Below, one piece after another: positions 1 to 9,018 of a DNA stretch of 64,000 nucleotides. This DNA is from Streptomyces sp. NWU339 (GTDB taxonomy: Bacteria; Actinomycetota; Actinomycetes; Streptomycetales; Streptomycetaceae): assembly GCF_003143855.1 (NCBI RefSeq), contig NZ_QFRK01000019.1, forward strand, positions 42,761-106,760, in the 5' to 3' direction. The notes under the pieces are model-generated. The model did no database searches. It saw nothing but the letters and a program-made list of their open reading frames with translations, and was not told the origin of the DNA. Within the stretch, counting starts at the first letter, position 1. Each line of letters opens with the position of its first letter. The position numbers and the translations under genes are program-made.

Positions 1-594
1 CCGGAGCTGGTGGAGCTGTCCTCCCCCGCCTGGGGTGAGCGGGACATCACCGTGGTCGACAACGACCTCACGCGCCACCACGACGGCGAGCCCGTCGGTG
101 AGCGCATCACCGTCTCCGGGCGGCTGCTGGACCGCGACGGGCGTCCCGTGCGCGGCCAGCTGGTGGAGATCTGGCAGGCCAACTCGGCCGGGCGGTACGC
201 CCATCAGCGGGAACAGCACGACGCCCCGCTGGATCCCAACTTCACCGGCGCCGGTCGCACCCTGACCGACGCCGACGGCTTCTACCGCTTCACGACCATC
301 CAGCCGGGTCCGTACCCGTGGCGCAACCACGTCAACGCGTGGCGCCCGGCGCACATCCACTTCTCCGTCTTCGGGTCGGCGTTCACCCAGCGGCTGGTGA
401 CGCAGATGTACTTCCCCAACGACCCGCTCTTCCCCTACGACCCGATCCTGCAGTCGGTGACCGACGACGCGGCCCGCCGGCGGCTGGTGGCGACCTACGA
501 CCACAGCCTGTCGGTGCCGGAGTTCTCCCTCGGCTACCACTGGGACATCGTGCTCGAGGGACCGCGGGCCACCTGGATGGAAGAAGGGCGCTGA
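1..594 (+). CDS. pcaH: Protocatechuate 3,4-dioxygenase beta subunit (5' truncated by window edge)
   Basis: Iron-binding subunit of the intradiol dioxygenase that opens protocatechuate to 3-carboxy-cis,cis-muconate in the cytoplasm (beta-ketoadipate pathway). The frame is open from the first base, so the true start lies upstream; a GTG at position 10 is unlikely to be the start because conserved sequence precedes it. The intradiol signature with VEIWQAN is visible, and the Tyr (codon 105) and His-x-His (codons 118 and 120, in RPAHIHF) fit ferric-iron ligands. It is followed after 5 bp by the alpha subunit and heads the pcaHGBL operon. Identification from motifs is firm; subunit assignment rests on the HIH motif and on gene order. 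Confidence 0.93.
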   Translation, partial: PELVELSSPAWGERDITVVDNDLTRHHDGEPVGERITVSGRLLDRDGRPVRGQLVEIWQANSAGRYAHQREQHDAPLDPNFTGAGRTLTDADGFYRFTTIQPGPYPWRNHVNAWRPAHIHFSVFGSAFTQRLVTQMYFPNDPLFPYDPILQSVTDDAARRRLVATYDHSLSVPEFSLGYHWDIVLEGPRATWMEEGR

Positions 595-599
595 CCACC

Positions 600-1205
600 A
601 TGACGAAGATCGACACGAACAGTCCGGAGAACGTGCTGCCCACCCCCTCGCACACCGTCGGCCCGTTCTACGGCTACGCGCTGCCCTTCCGCGGCGGCGA
701 GGACATCGCACCGCTCGGCCACCCGGAGACCGTCACCGTGCACGGGTACGTGTACGACGGCGAGGGCAACCCGCTGCCGGACGCACTGCTGGAGGTGTGG
801 GGCGCCGATCCGGAGGGCAATCTGCCGACGGCCGACGGCTCGATGCGGCGGGACCCGGCGAGCGGCGACTTCCTGGGCCGCAACGGGGTGGAGTTCACCG
901 GCTTCGGCCGGATCCAGACCGATGCCGACGGCCACTGGTACGTGCGTACGCTGCGGCCGGGGGCGCGGGGACAGCACGCGCCGTACCTCAGTGTGTGCGT
1001 GTTCGCGCGGGGCCTGCTGATGCATCTGTTCACCCGGATCCACCTGCCCGGCGACGAGGCCGTGCTCGCGGCGGACCCGCTGTTGTCCCGGCTCGACGCG
1101 GACCGCCGCGACACGCTGATCGCGGTGGACGAGGGCCACGGGACGTACCGTTTCGACATCCGCCTTCAGGGCGAGGGCGAGACGGTCTTCCTGGAGTTCC
1201 AGTGA
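600..1205 (+). CDS. pcaG: Protocatechuate 3,4-dioxygenase alpha subunit
   Basis: Second, structural subunit of the PcaHG ring-cleavage enzyme, 201 residues, the usual size. It opens with the typical alpha-subunit sequence TPSHTVGPFYGYALPF, followed by an intradiol beta-sandwich containing LEVWGADPEG. The ATG at 600 lies 5 bp after the pcaH stop and is preceded by a purine-rich stretch (GGAAGAAGGGCG) inside the end of pcaH. Its TGA overlaps the GTG of pcaB, so the operon looks translationally coupled. Confidence 0.93.
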   Translation: MTKIDTNSPENVLPTPSHTVGPFYGYALPFRGGEDIAPLGHPETVTVHGYVYDGEGNPLPDALLEVWGADPEGNLPTADGSMRRDPASGDFLGRNGVEFTGFGRIQTDADGHWYVRTLRPGARGQHAPYLSVCVFARGLLMHLFTRIHLPGDEAVLAADPLLSRLDADRRDTLIAVDEGHGTYRFDIRLQGEGETVFLEFQ

Positions 1206-2554
1206 CATCACCCGACACCGGTACCGGTCTGCTCGCCCCCGGGTGGGCCGGTTCCCCGGCCGCCGCCGAGACCGGGGACGACGCCGTGCTGCGGGCGCTG
1301 CTGGACGCCGAGGCCGCGCTGGCCCGGGCGCAGGCGGCCGCGGGGCTCGTCCCCGTCGAGGCCGCGGCGGCGGTCACGGAGGTGGCCGCCGACCCCGGGC
1401 GCTTCGACCCCGCGTCCCTCGCCGAGCGTGCGCGGGGCGGCGGGAACCCGGTGATCCCACTGGTCGCGGACCTGACCCGGGCGGTCGGCGAGGAGCACGG
1501 TCCCTCCGTGCACCGGGGCGCGACCAGCCAGGACATCATGGACACGGCGATGATGCTGGTCGCCCACCGCGTGCTGGGCCCGCTCCTCGACGACCTCGAC
1601 CGCTGCCAGCGGGCGTTGGCCGTCCTCGCCGCCGAGCACCGCGACACGGTACTGCCGGGGCGGACGCTGACCCAGCACGCGGTGCCGACGACGTTCGGGC
1701 TGAAGGCCGCCGGGTGGCGGTCGCTGGTGCTCGACGCCCGCGACCGTGCGACGGCCGTACGCGCCTCGCTGCCGGCCCAACTCGGCGGTGCCGCCGGGAC
1801 CCTGGCGGCCTTCACGGCGTACGGGGCGACGGACGCGACCGCGCTCCCCGCGCTCTACGCCCGGGAGCTCGGACTGTGTCCGCCCGCTCTCCCCTGGCAC
1901 ACGCTGCGCACTCCGGTCGCCGATCTCGCCGGCGCCCTCGCCTTCACCGCCGGGGCGCTGGGCAAGCTCGCGACGGACGTGCTCACCTCCTCCCGCACCG
2001 AGATCGCGGAGGTCTCCGAGGGCAGCGGTGGCGGCTCCTCGGCCATGCCGCACAAGGCCAACCCGGTGCGTTCGACGCTGATCGCGGCGGCGGCCCGGCG
2101 CGCACCGCAGCTCGCGGCCACGCTGTACGGCTCACTGGTGGCCGAGGACGAGCGGCCGGCCGGTGCCTGGCACGCCGAGTGGGAACCGCTGCGGGACCTG
2201 CTCCGCCTGACCGGTGGAGCGGCCCGGGACGCCGCCGAACTCTCCGAGGGGCTGCGGGTGCACGCGGACGTGATGCGTGGACACCTCGGCCTCACCCACG
2301 GGTTGATCGTCTCCGAGCGGCTGTCCGCGGAGCTGGCGCCCGTACTCGGTCGCGGCCGGGCGAAGGAACTGCTCACCCGCCTGGCGCGGCGCGCCTACAC
2401 CGAGGGCCGCGACCTCGGTGAACTCCTCGCCGAACAGATCGAGTCGGCCGAACTGCCGGAACTGAAGGACATCGACCTCGCCGCCGCGACCGACCCCACC
2501 CGTTACACCGGCTCTGCCGGACCTCTCACCGACCGTGCACTGGAGCGCTCGTGA
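1202..2554 (+). CDS. pcaB: 3-Carboxy-cis,cis-muconate cycloisomerase
   Basis: Second step of protocatechuate breakdown: lactonisation of 3-carboxymuconate to 4-carboxymuconolactone. The 450-residue protein belongs to the fumarase/aspartase superfamily; the signature GSSAMPHKANPVRS is present around residues 278-291, and the HRGATSQDIMDTAMML segment is the conserved substrate-binding region. The GTG start overlaps the pcaG stop (GTGA), and the stop overlaps the start of pcaL. Family members also include adenylosuccinate lyase, but the position between pcaG and pcaL makes PcaB the clear choice. Confidence 0.93.
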   Translation: MTSPDTGTGLLAPGWAGSPAAAETGDDAVLRALLDAEAALARAQAAAGLVPVEAAAAVTEVAADPGRFDPASLAERARGGGNPVIPLVADLTRAVGEEHGPSVHRGATSQDIMDTAMMLVAHRVLGPLLDDLDRCQRALAVLAAEHRDTVLPGRTLTQHAVPTTFGLKAAGWRSLVLDARDRATAVRASLPAQLGGAAGTLAAFTAYGATDATALPALYARELGLCPPALPWHTLRTPVADLAGALAFTAGALGKLATDVLTSSRTEIAEVSEGSGGGSSAMPHKANPVRSTLIAAAARRAPQLAATLYGSLVAEDERPAGAWHAEWEPLRDLLRLTGGAARDAAELSEGLRVHADVMRGHLGLTHGLIVSERLSAELAPVLGRGRAKELLTRLARRAYTEGRDLGELLAEQIESAELPELKDIDLAAATDPTRYTGSAGPLTDRALERS

Positions 2555-3678
2555 CCGACACCGTCCTCAACCACCTTGTCGAGGGGCCCAGTTCCGCTCC
2601 CCCGCTGCTGCTCGGTCCCTCGTTGGGCACGTCGTACGCCCTGTGGGACAAGGTGGCGCCCGAGCTGTCGATCACGCACCGGGTGGTCCGCTGGGACCTG
2701 CCGGGGCACGGCGGTTCGGCGGCCGGACTGATCGGTCCCGGCGCGACCGTCGGTGAGCTGGCGGATCTGGTGATCGGGCTCGCCGACACGCTCGGCATCG
2801 AGCGGTTCGCCTATGCGGGCGTGTCGCTGGGCGGAGCGGTGGGGCTGGAACTGGCCGTGCGTCACCCGGAGCGGGTGCCGTCGCTGGCCGTGATCTGTTC
2901 CTCGGCGCACTTCAACGGCTCGAAGGCGTGGGAGGAACGGGCGGCGCTGGTACGGAGCGAGGGGCTTTCGGGACTCGCGGAGAATGCGAACGCCCGCTGG
3001 TTCACGCCCGGTTTCACGGTGCCGGAGCTGGTCCGCGACCACCGGGACGCCGATCCCGGGGCGTATGCCGCCTGCTGTGACGCGCTGGCCGCGTTCGATC
3101 TGCGGGAGCACCTCGCACAGATCCGGGTGCCGACCCTGCTGGTGGCCGGCCGGGAGGATCCGGCGACGCCCCCGGCGCATCTGCGCGAGATCGCCGACGC
3201 GGTGCCGGGTGCGGGGCTCGTGGAGATCCCGGGCGCCTCTCATCTGGCGCCGGCGGAGCGCCCCGAGGCGGTGCTGACGGCGCTGCGGGCCCACTTCGGC
3301 GGGGACGCGCTCAGCGGGATGCGGGTACGGCGCGAGGTTCTCGGGGACGCGCACGTGGACCGGGCCCAGGCCCGGCAGACGGCGTTCACCGCGCAATTCC
3401 AGGACTTCATCTCGCGCTACGCCTGGGGCGAGATCTGGACCGACCCGACGCTCACCCGCCGCGAACGCAGCATGATCACGCTCACCGCGCTGGTCGCGCA
3501 CGGCCACTACGACGAGCTGGCCATGCACGTCCGCGCGGCACTGCGCAACGGGCTCACCCCCGAGGAGATCGGAGCAGTGCTGATGCAGACGGCGGTGTAC
3601 TGCGGCGTGCCGGCGGCCAACTCGGCCTTCGCGACGGCCCAGCGGGTACTGGCGGAGGAGGCCGACGGCACGTCGTGA
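2551..3678 (+). CDS. pcaL: PcaL: 3-oxoadipate enol-lactonase / 4-carboxymuconolactone decarboxylase fusion
   Basis: Bifunctional enzyme of 375 residues that decarboxylates 4-carboxymuconolactone and hydrolyses the enol-lactone to 3-oxoadipate. Residues 1-250 are an alpha/beta hydrolase with nucleophile elbow GVSLGG (Ser92) and a late GASHLAP histidine motif (PcaD part). Residues about 255-370 are a carboxymuconolactone decarboxylase domain with RAALRNGLTPEEI and TAVYCGVPAANSAF (PcaC part). The pcaD-pcaC fusion is known in actinobacteria. GTG start overlaps the pcaB stop by 4 bp. The genes for the last steps (pcaIJ, pcaF) are not in this window. Confidence 0.93.
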   Translation: MTDTVLNHLVEGPSSAPPLLLGPSLGTSYALWDKVAPELSITHRVVRWDLPGHGGSAAGLIGPGATVGELADLVIGLADTLGIERFAYAGVSLGGAVGLELAVRHPERVPSLAVICSSAHFNGSKAWEERAALVRSEGLSGLAENANARWFTPGFTVPELVRDHRDADPGAYAACCDALAAFDLREHLAQIRVPTLLVAGREDPATPPAHLREIADAVPGAGLVEIPGASHLAPAERPEAVLTALRAHFGGDALSGMRVRREVLGDAHVDRAQARQTAFTAQFQDFISRYAWGEIWTDPTLTRRERSMITLTALVAHGHYDELAMHVRAALRNGLTPEEIGAVLMQTAVYCGVPAANSAFATAQRVLAEEADGTS

Positions 3679-3715
3679 CGGGCCCGGGGTCCGGGGGCCG
3701 TGAAGGGGCGGGGCG

Positions 3716-6451
3716 CTACGGCCGGTTGCCCGGGCCCCGCCCGGCGGTCGGAGCAGGCGTGGCGGTCGACGCCTGTCCGGTGACCGAGGCCAGTTCGGCC
3801 CGGGCCCGCGCGGCCAGCCCGTCCGCGCCGCAGGACCGTGCGAGCGCCAGACCGCGCTCCAGGTCGGTCTTCGAGCGGGCGAGGATGCCGTACTCGCCGC
3901 GGGCGGCGGCATGTTCGTACTGGCAGGGTGAGGACTCCAGGTAGGCGACGGCCTGGGCGGCGAGCCGCACCGCCCGCTGGCCGGTCTCCAGAGCGGCGGC
4001 ACAGCTCAGGGCCTCCCCTAGGGCGGTGTCCGTGCCGAAGCGTTCGGCCCGCCTGCGGTACTCCACGGCGAGCCGGGCGGCACGGGCCGGGTCCGCCCCG
4101 GCGAGGGCGCGGGCGAGGTCGGCGGACCAGAAGACGTGGACGGGGTTGTGGTGGCCGCGGGAGGCCGCCGCCTTCTCGGCGGCCTCCAGTTCGTTGACGC
4201 CGTCCTCGGTGCGGCCGACCGCGAGCAGCAGCCTGCCGCGCACCGAGCGGGGGTCGGGAAGCACGATGGTGGACGGGTAGGGCGGTGCGAACCCGTGCCG
4301 TTCGGCGACCGCCCGGGCTTCGTCCACGTGCCCGCGGGCGAGCAGGGTGTCGACCAGGTTGCAGGTCGCCGTCCAGTACAGGGGCAGACCGCGGCCGACG
4401 CGTTCGGCCAGGCGCAGGGACTCGCGCAACGATTTCTCCGCCGCCGCCAGGCGGCCCCGTCTGCGGTGCCCGAGACCGACGTAGGCGTGGGCGAGGGCCA
4501 GGTGGCCGCCGCTCCAGCCTGCCGTCTCGTAGGCGCGCAAGGCCTCGTTGTAGAGGCTTTCGGCGCGGTCGAGGCGGTCGGTGTAGGCGTAGACCCCGGC
4601 CAGCATCAGCAGCAGTTCGACGCCCCATTCGGAGTCGGTCCAGCCGAGGCCGGGCGCGAGGCGGCCGTTGACCAGGGCGCGGTCGCAGATCTCGGCGACC
4701 TCCTCGGCGTTCTCGCCGCGCATCATGGCGTCGAAGCCGCGCAGGATGAGCAGCGCGCGCTCGGAGTTGTCACGGCCGGTGCAGGTGGCGGCGAGGGCGG
4801 CCAGGCGTTCGCTGCGGCCGGGTGCGGCGGCCTCGTCGGCGTGGATGCCCTCCCACATGAACTGCACGGCCTGCAGCCGCATCCGGGCGGGTCCCGGCTC
4901 CAGTCGGGCGGCCTCCGCCTCGACGGTGCGGAGGGCCTCCTCCATCTGGTTGTTGTGCAGCAGCGCCTGCGAGAGCCGGACCACGGCGTCCACCCGTGCC
5001 TCGCCGTCGAGGCCGGACATGCCGAGCGCGGTCCGCAGGTGGCCGATGGTCCGGGCGGGTGCGGTGAGGAAGGTGGCGCAGCCCAGTTCGTAGAGCACGT
5101 GCGCTTGGACCTCGGGGCGGGGCGGCTCCTCCAATGCGCGTTCCAGGCAGCGGCGGGCCGCGTCAGGGGCGCCGGTGGCGAGGTGTTCGCGGGCGGCCTC
5201 ACGCAGTTGCCACACGAGTTCCTCGTCGTCGTCCGGATGTACCTCGAGGAGGTGCCGGGAGGCGGACGCGGCGCCGCGTCCGGAATCGGTGACGATCCGG
5301 GCGGCGATGCCGTGCATGGCCCGGCGCAGGGCGTCGGGGATGGAGTTGTAGACGGCGGTGGCGATGAGCGGGTGGACGAACTCGAGGTCGGCCGCTCCGG
5401 TGCGGCCGGTGCCGGGGTCGGGGACGGTGAGGATGCGGTCACCGCGCAGGAGTTCGGCGCAGCGGACGGCGTCGTCACGGTTCAGGGTGGCGAGCCGGGC
5501 CACCAGGTCGACGGTGATGTCGGTGCCGAGGATGGCGGCGGCCCAGGCGAACCGGGTGGAGTCTATGCCGAGTTGTTCCAGGCGGGCCACGAGTCCGCCG
5601 CCGCGGGCGGAGCGGTTCAGCGCGCGCAGTTCGCCCGCGTGGGTCTCGACGGGTTCGAGTTCGCTGTCCTGGACCTTGGCGAGGAGTTCGACGGTCTCGT
5701 ACGGGTTGCCGCCGGTGACGGCCCACACCTCGCGGCAGAACGCGGCGTCCGCGTTCTCGCCCAGGGTGGCGCGGGTGAGTCCGGCCGTGGCGAGCGGGGT
5801 CAGGGCGCTGAGGACGGTGACGGGGTGCTCGGCCGCCTCGGCGACGGCGTCCAGGTGGCGGGCGCTCACCCCGGAGACCTCGCCCGGCCTGCGGGCGACC
5901 ACGACGAGGACGGGCACCTCCGCCAGGCGTTCGGCGAGGACGGCGAGCCAGTGCAGGGTCTCCTGGTCGGCCCAGTGGGCGTCGTCGATGGTCAGCACCA
6001 GCGGCCAGTCCCGGCGGGCCAGCCGGCGCACCGCGGCGACCAGCCCCTCACAGACGCCCTGCGGGTCGATGTGCCGGGCGCCGGGCTCCGCGACGCCGAG
6101 GGCGGGGCCGGCGATGTCGTACCAGTCGCCGAGGTACTCACGGGTCTCCTCCGGCAGCATCGACAGCAGCGCGGGCTGGAGGAGTTGGCGTACGACGTTG
6201 AAGGGGACGGAGCGCAGGGTCTCGCCGCCGCGGGCCGACCAGACGGTGCAGCCGCGCTGTTCGGCGATGCGCCGGGTCTCGGCGAGCAGCGTGGTCTTGC
6301 CGAGCCCCGCCTCGCCCTGGAGCACCAGCAGGCCGCCGGGTGAGGACCGGTCCGCGCACAGGGTGTCGACCACCGCGGTGATGGCGGCGACCTCCTCGTC
6401 CCGCTCCCAGAGGGAGGGCGAGGCCGCGACCGTGGGCCGTACCTCCGTCAT
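3716..6451 (-). CDS. Large AAA/TPR protein of the LAL type without a LuxR domain
   Basis: A 911-residue cytoplasmic ATPase. An N-terminal AAA_16-type domain has Walker A GEAGLGKTT (residues 46-54) and a Walker B segment ending LTIDDAHWAD; the rest is helical TPR-like repeats (RALRAYETAGW, EKSLRESLRLAERVG and similar). This is the layout of LAL (large ATP-binding LuxR-type) regulators, but the protein stops after an alanine-rich tail with no C-terminal LuxR helix-turn-helix. Only 37 bp separate its stop from that of pcaL, so the domain has no room. The ATG at 6451 was chosen because GGGAGG lies 6 bases upstream; the frame stays open upstream to 6622. It is convergent with the pca operon. A role in pca control is only a guess. 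Confidence 0.8.
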   Translation of the reverse strand: MTEVRPTVAASPSLWERDEEVAAITAVVDTLCADRSSPGGLLVLQGEAGLGKTTLLAETRRIAEQRGCTVWSARGGETLRSVPFNVVRQLLQPALLSMLPEETREYLGDWYDIAGPALGVAEPGARHIDPQGVCEGLVAAVRRLARRDWPLVLTIDDAHWADQETLHWLAVLAERLAEVPVLVVVARRPGEVSGVSARHLDAVAEAAEHPVTVLSALTPLATAGLTRATLGENADAAFCREVWAVTGGNPYETVELLAKVQDSELEPVETHAGELRALNRSARGGGLVARLEQLGIDSTRFAWAAAILGTDITVDLVARLATLNRDDAVRCAELLRGDRILTVPDPGTGRTGAADLEFVHPLIATAVYNSIPDALRRAMHGIAARIVTDSGRGAASASRHLLEVHPDDDEELVWQLREAAREHLATGAPDAARRCLERALEEPPRPEVQAHVLYELGCATFLTAPARTIGHLRTALGMSGLDGEARVDAVVRLSQALLHNNQMEEALRTVEAEAARLEPGPARMRLQAVQFMWEGIHADEAAAPGRSERLAALAATCTGRDNSERALLILRGFDAMMRGENAEEVAEICDRALVNGRLAPGLGWTDSEWGVELLLMLAGVYAYTDRLDRAESLYNEALRAYETAGWSGGHLALAHAYVGLGHRRRGRLAAAEKSLRESLRLAERVGRGLPLYWTATCNLVDTLLARGHVDEARAVAERHGFAPPYPSTIVLPDPRSVRGRLLLAVGRTEDGVNELEAAEKAAASRGHHNPVHVFWSADLARALAGADPARAARLAVEYRRRAERFGTDTALGEALSCAAALETGQRAVRLAAQAVAYLESSPCQYEHAAARGEYGILARSKTDLERGLALARSCGADGLAARARAELASVTGQASTATPAPTAGRGPGNRP

Positions 6452-6738
6452 CCCGCTGCCTCCCCAAGTCGCCCGAACGACGTACAGGCGTCGAGCGTAG
6501 TCCTCCGACAGCCCTGATGGAGCAGTACCGTGCCCGCTCTTGCCGTGACGGGTGACACGCGGTACAGAGGTCGACGCGTCCCGGCGCTCACCTGGGGGTC
6601 CGAAGGTCCCAAAGGTCAACACCTGTCAATGGATGGGATGGTGACGCAACGTCGGATCAGTTCCACAGGGGCGCGCCGGGGAGGGGAAGGCCTGCGGTGA
6701 AGCGGCGGCACGCCGGTCCTGCTGGGGGTGCACCGAGG

Positions 6739-6769
6739 GTGGTCGGCCGGGGCGGGGGCGGCCGACCAC
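6739..6769. terminator. Strong hairpin in the 394-bp gap 6452-6845
   Basis: Perfect 11-bp stem GTGGTCGGCCG / CGGCCGACCAC with a 9-nt G-rich loop. It lies between two divergent genes (AAA/TPR protein and DUF2510 protein), where a terminator is not expected. It could attenuate the downstream gene, or close an unannotated short transcript. The remainder of the gap holds no gene I can support. Confidence 0.4.
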
Positions 6770-6845
6770 CGGAGGTGACGGACCTCTCTTCTCCGGTCTC
6801 CTCCGGTCTCATCCGGCTTTCATCGACGCCTCATACGGTGGGGGC

Positions 6846-7844
6846 ATGACGCAGGCGACTCCTCCCGGGTGGTATCCCGACCCCGGGCAGACGAATGACG
6901 GACCGGCCACCGAGCGCTGGTGGGACGGCACTGCCTGGACGGACCAGGTCCGGCCGACGGGTTCGGCACCCGTCTGGGGCCCTCCGGCACCGGGCACGGC
7001 GGCCGGGCCGGCGTACCCGGCCCATCCGGCGTACCCGGTGCACCCGGGATACCCCGGGGTCGTGCAGTCCGGCTCGGGTTCCGGCCGGGGACGCGGGCTG
7101 CGGATCGGAATCGCCGTGGCGGCGGCCGTCGCGGTGCTGGCGAGCATCGGGGTCGGCGTGTACGCGCTGACCGACGACAGCGGGAGTGGTGACTCCGCGG
7201 CCTCACAGGGGCCGGGCGGACGGGACGGCGGCCCCGGTGGGTCGGAAGGCGGTCCGAAGGGCGGTCCCGACGGGGAGGGGGCCGACCCGGACACCTCTCG
7301 GCCGCCACGGGTCGAGAGCGGGTCGGTGACCGACGGGCTGAGCGGAATCAGCCTGCCCATCCCGGACGGCTGGTACGGCCAGGAGGGCCGGGTGGGCGCC
7401 CAGATAATGTCGGAGGACACCTACGAATGCCCCGGCAACACCTCCAGCACCTGCACCAAGGGCGGAGCCTACTCGGCACCGGCGCCGGCCCTCGGTATCC
7501 GCGGCTCCACCGCCGAGGAGGTCGCCAAGGCGGACATCGCCGCCAACGCCGAGGAGTCGTACGGCGGCGATTCCTACGGGAGGATCACCTCGCACGAGGT
7601 CCTCGAGTCGAAGGCGGTGGACGTCGCCGGGCAGAAGGGCTACCTGGTGCGCTGGAAGGCGGTCACCAGCAAGGGCTCCGACGGGTACGTCCAGTCGCTG
7701 GCCCTTCCCTCCCCCGCGCGGCCGAAGCAGATCGTCGTGATCCGCTTCGGTCTGGACACCGACCAGAAGCAGTCGGTCCTCGACGACATCATCGAGGGCA
7801 TCGAGGAGGCGAAGGGCCGCGGCGGCGACGGCCAGGACGTATGA
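6846..7844 (+). CDS. DUF2510 membrane-anchored protein
   Basis: 332 residues. The N-terminus is a DUF2510 domain (PPGWYPDPG ... RWWDGTAWTDQ, residues 6-34), followed by a Pro/Tyr/Gly-rich linker with repeated AYP/GYP units, one transmembrane helix (about 85-108), a Gly-rich low-complexity linker, and an extracytoplasmic alpha/beta domain (about 165-325). DUF2510 is common in actinobacterial membrane proteins and its function is unknown. The ATG is preceded by GGTGGGGGC. It is monocistronic and convergent with the next gene. Confidence 0.75.
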   Translation: MTQATPPGWYPDPGQTNDGPATERWWDGTAWTDQVRPTGSAPVWGPPAPGTAAGPAYPAHPAYPVHPGYPGVVQSGSGSGRGRGLRIGIAVAAAVAVLASIGVGVYALTDDSGSGDSAASQGPGGRDGGPGGSEGGPKGGPDGEGADPDTSRPPRVESGSVTDGLSGISLPIPDGWYGQEGRVGAQIMSEDTYECPGNTSSTCTKGGAYSAPAPALGIRGSTAEEVAKADIAANAEESYGGDSYGRITSHEVLESKAVDVAGQKGYLVRWKAVTSKGSDGYVQSLALPSPARPKQIVVIRFGLDTDQKQSVLDDIIEGIEEAKGRGGDGQDV

Positions 7845-7871
7845 CCCGCTGACGCGACGGCCGGGTGGCGC

Positions 7872-8186
7872 TCATACGGTGAGGAGCAGGATGCCGAGAG
7901 CCAGGAGCGCCACTGCCTTGACGGCCTCGAACGCCACGTAGTACCAGTGGGAGCGGGGCAGTTGCTCTCCGGCGAGCACCCGGTCGGACCGGCGGTCGAG
8001 CCGGGGCCGGATCACACCGAGTCGGGCTGCCGGCGCCAGGGCCACCACGACGGCGAGCACGACCACCGAGGTGCCGGCCCCGCCGGCCGCCACGGCGACA
8101 AGGGTGGTCGCGGCGAGGGCGAGCTCGACGAGGTTGAGCGCCCGGAAGACGACACCGCCGATACCGAGGCCGATCTGGATGGTCAC
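7872..8186 (-). CDS. Small polytopic membrane protein (3' part of a probably split gene)
   Basis: As an isolated frame it encodes 104 residues with three hydrophobic stretches (about 4-35, 36-57 and 82-103) and a GTG start. The upstream overlapping frame (8183-8293) ends FLETPSKFRAPG and this frame begins VTIQIGLGIGGVV. Read together they make one continuous membrane protein of about 140 residues, which requires one extra G in the run at 8186-8189. So this is either a genuine frameshift mutation, a sequencing error, or two coupled small proteins. Function unknown. Confidence 0.6.
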   Translation of the reverse strand: MTIQIGLGIGGVVFRALNLVELALAATTLVAVAAGGAGTSVVVLAVVVALAPAARLGVIRPRLDRRSDRVLAGEQLPRSHWYYVAFEAVKAVALLALGILLLTV

Positions 8187-8293
8187 CCCGGCGCACGGAA
8201 CTTCGACGGCGTCTCCAGGAAGGAGATCGCCGGCACCATGCAGAGCCAGACGAAGACGGCGGCGCCCGCGGTGGCGGCCGATACGGAGTTCAC
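8183..8293 (-). pseudogene. 5' fragment of the split membrane protein
   Basis: Thirty-six codons from a GTG at 8293 containing one hydrophobic segment (GAAVFVWLCMVPAISFL), ending in a TGA that overlaps the GTG of the next frame (GTGA). AGGAAGGG lies upstream. The two pieces join smoothly at a four-base G run on the minus strand if one base is added, which is why I read this as a broken 5' exon-like fragment and not an independent gene. Confidence 0.5.
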
Positions 8294-8311
8294 TGCCGGA
8301 CTGCCCTTCCT

Positions 8312-8986
8312 CTACGCGGCGCGCGCATGGACGAAATGGGCGTGACAGACGTCGGGTTCGGCGAACGGCTCCAGCCGGTCGGCGGCGACGGGCGCGTCCA
8401 GTTCGGCCAACGCGCCCTTCATCAGGCCCAGATGGAGCGGGCAGACGATCTTCCGGTACTCCTCGGCGAGTTCGAGAAACGGACAGTGCCGCAGACGAAT
8501 GACGTCGGGCACGTCATCGGGCACGTCGTTCACCGGGTCCACCGGGTTCACAGGGTCCACCGGGTCGAAGCCGAGGTCGGCGAGGAGTCCGACCAGCCGG
8601 TCGACGGCTTCACGGCCGGTCACGGTGTGGAAGGGCGGTGCCGGGTCGACCAGATGCCGCCCCCAGGCCCGGCCGGCCTCTACGGCCTCCGCCTCGGCGT
8701 CGGCGCCGGTCGACGCGAGCCGGCTGAGCAGCATCCGGGCCAGCAGTCGGTACTCACGCCGCCCTCCACGGTCCATTCCGCGACGCGGCGCATACACCGC
8801 ACGGGGGCGCCCCCGTCCGGACGACGCCTCCGGAGTCCGCTCCACCGCCCCGCGCGCCACCAGCGAATCCAGGTGGAAGCGCGCCGTGTTGGCGTGAACC
8901 CCCACCCGCTCCGCCACCTCGTTGACGCCGAGCGGCGCGCCGGCGGCGCGCAGCACCTCGAGCACGCTACGGCGGCGCGGGGTCAT
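8312..8986 (-). CDS. HTH transcriptional regulator with Cys/His-rich C-terminus
   Basis: 224 residues. A winged-helix HTH at the N-terminus (VNEVAERVGVHANTARFHLD, then a basic GRGRPRAVY wing) precedes a helical domain and a C-terminal region with HCP..., VCPLHLG and VCHAHF. Three conserved-looking cysteines in this layout recall SufR-like Fe-S-sensing regulators, though the spacing differs (13 residues between the first two). It follows a ferredoxin gene; an alternative GTG start at 9022 overlaps the ferredoxin stop (GTGA). I chose ATG 8986 because GGGGGAA lies 8 bases upstream. A low-complexity Asp-Pro-Val repeat sits in the middle. Confidence 0.78.
   Translation of the reverse strand: MTPRRRSVLEVLRAAGAPLGVNEVAERVGVHANTARFHLDSLVARGAVERTPEASSGRGRPRAVYAPRRGMDRGGRREYRLLARMLLSRLASTGADAEAEAVEAGRAWGRHLVDPAPPFHTVTGREAVDRLVGLLADLGFDPVDPVNPVDPVNDVPDDVPDVIRLRHCPFLELAEEYRKIVCPLHLGLMKGALAELDAPVAADRLEPFAEPDVCHAHFVHARAA
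8504..8567. repeat. In-frame short tandem repeat in the HTH regulator
   Basis: Degenerate 9-bp/12-bp repeats (GGGTCCACC / GGGTTCACA / GGGCACGTC) encode an Asp-Pro-Val/Asn-Pro-Val tract followed by Asp-Val-Pro units in the linker between the HTH half and the Cys-rich half. The repeat keeps the frame and looks like a slippage-prone linker. Confidence 0.7.
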
Positions 8987-9018
8987 CGGATCGCTTCCCC
9001 CGGCGCGTTCCCCGGAGG

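Noticed and set aside
4136..6343. 735-codon plus-strand frame opposite the AAA/TPR gene
   Set aside because: Gly/Ala/Val-rich sequence without motifs; the minus strand carries Walker A/B and TPR sequence.
6699..6845. Short plus-strand frame from GTG 6699 containing the hairpin
   Set aside because: Low-complexity Arg/Gly/Ser sequence with a strong hairpin inside; no evidence of a real peptide.
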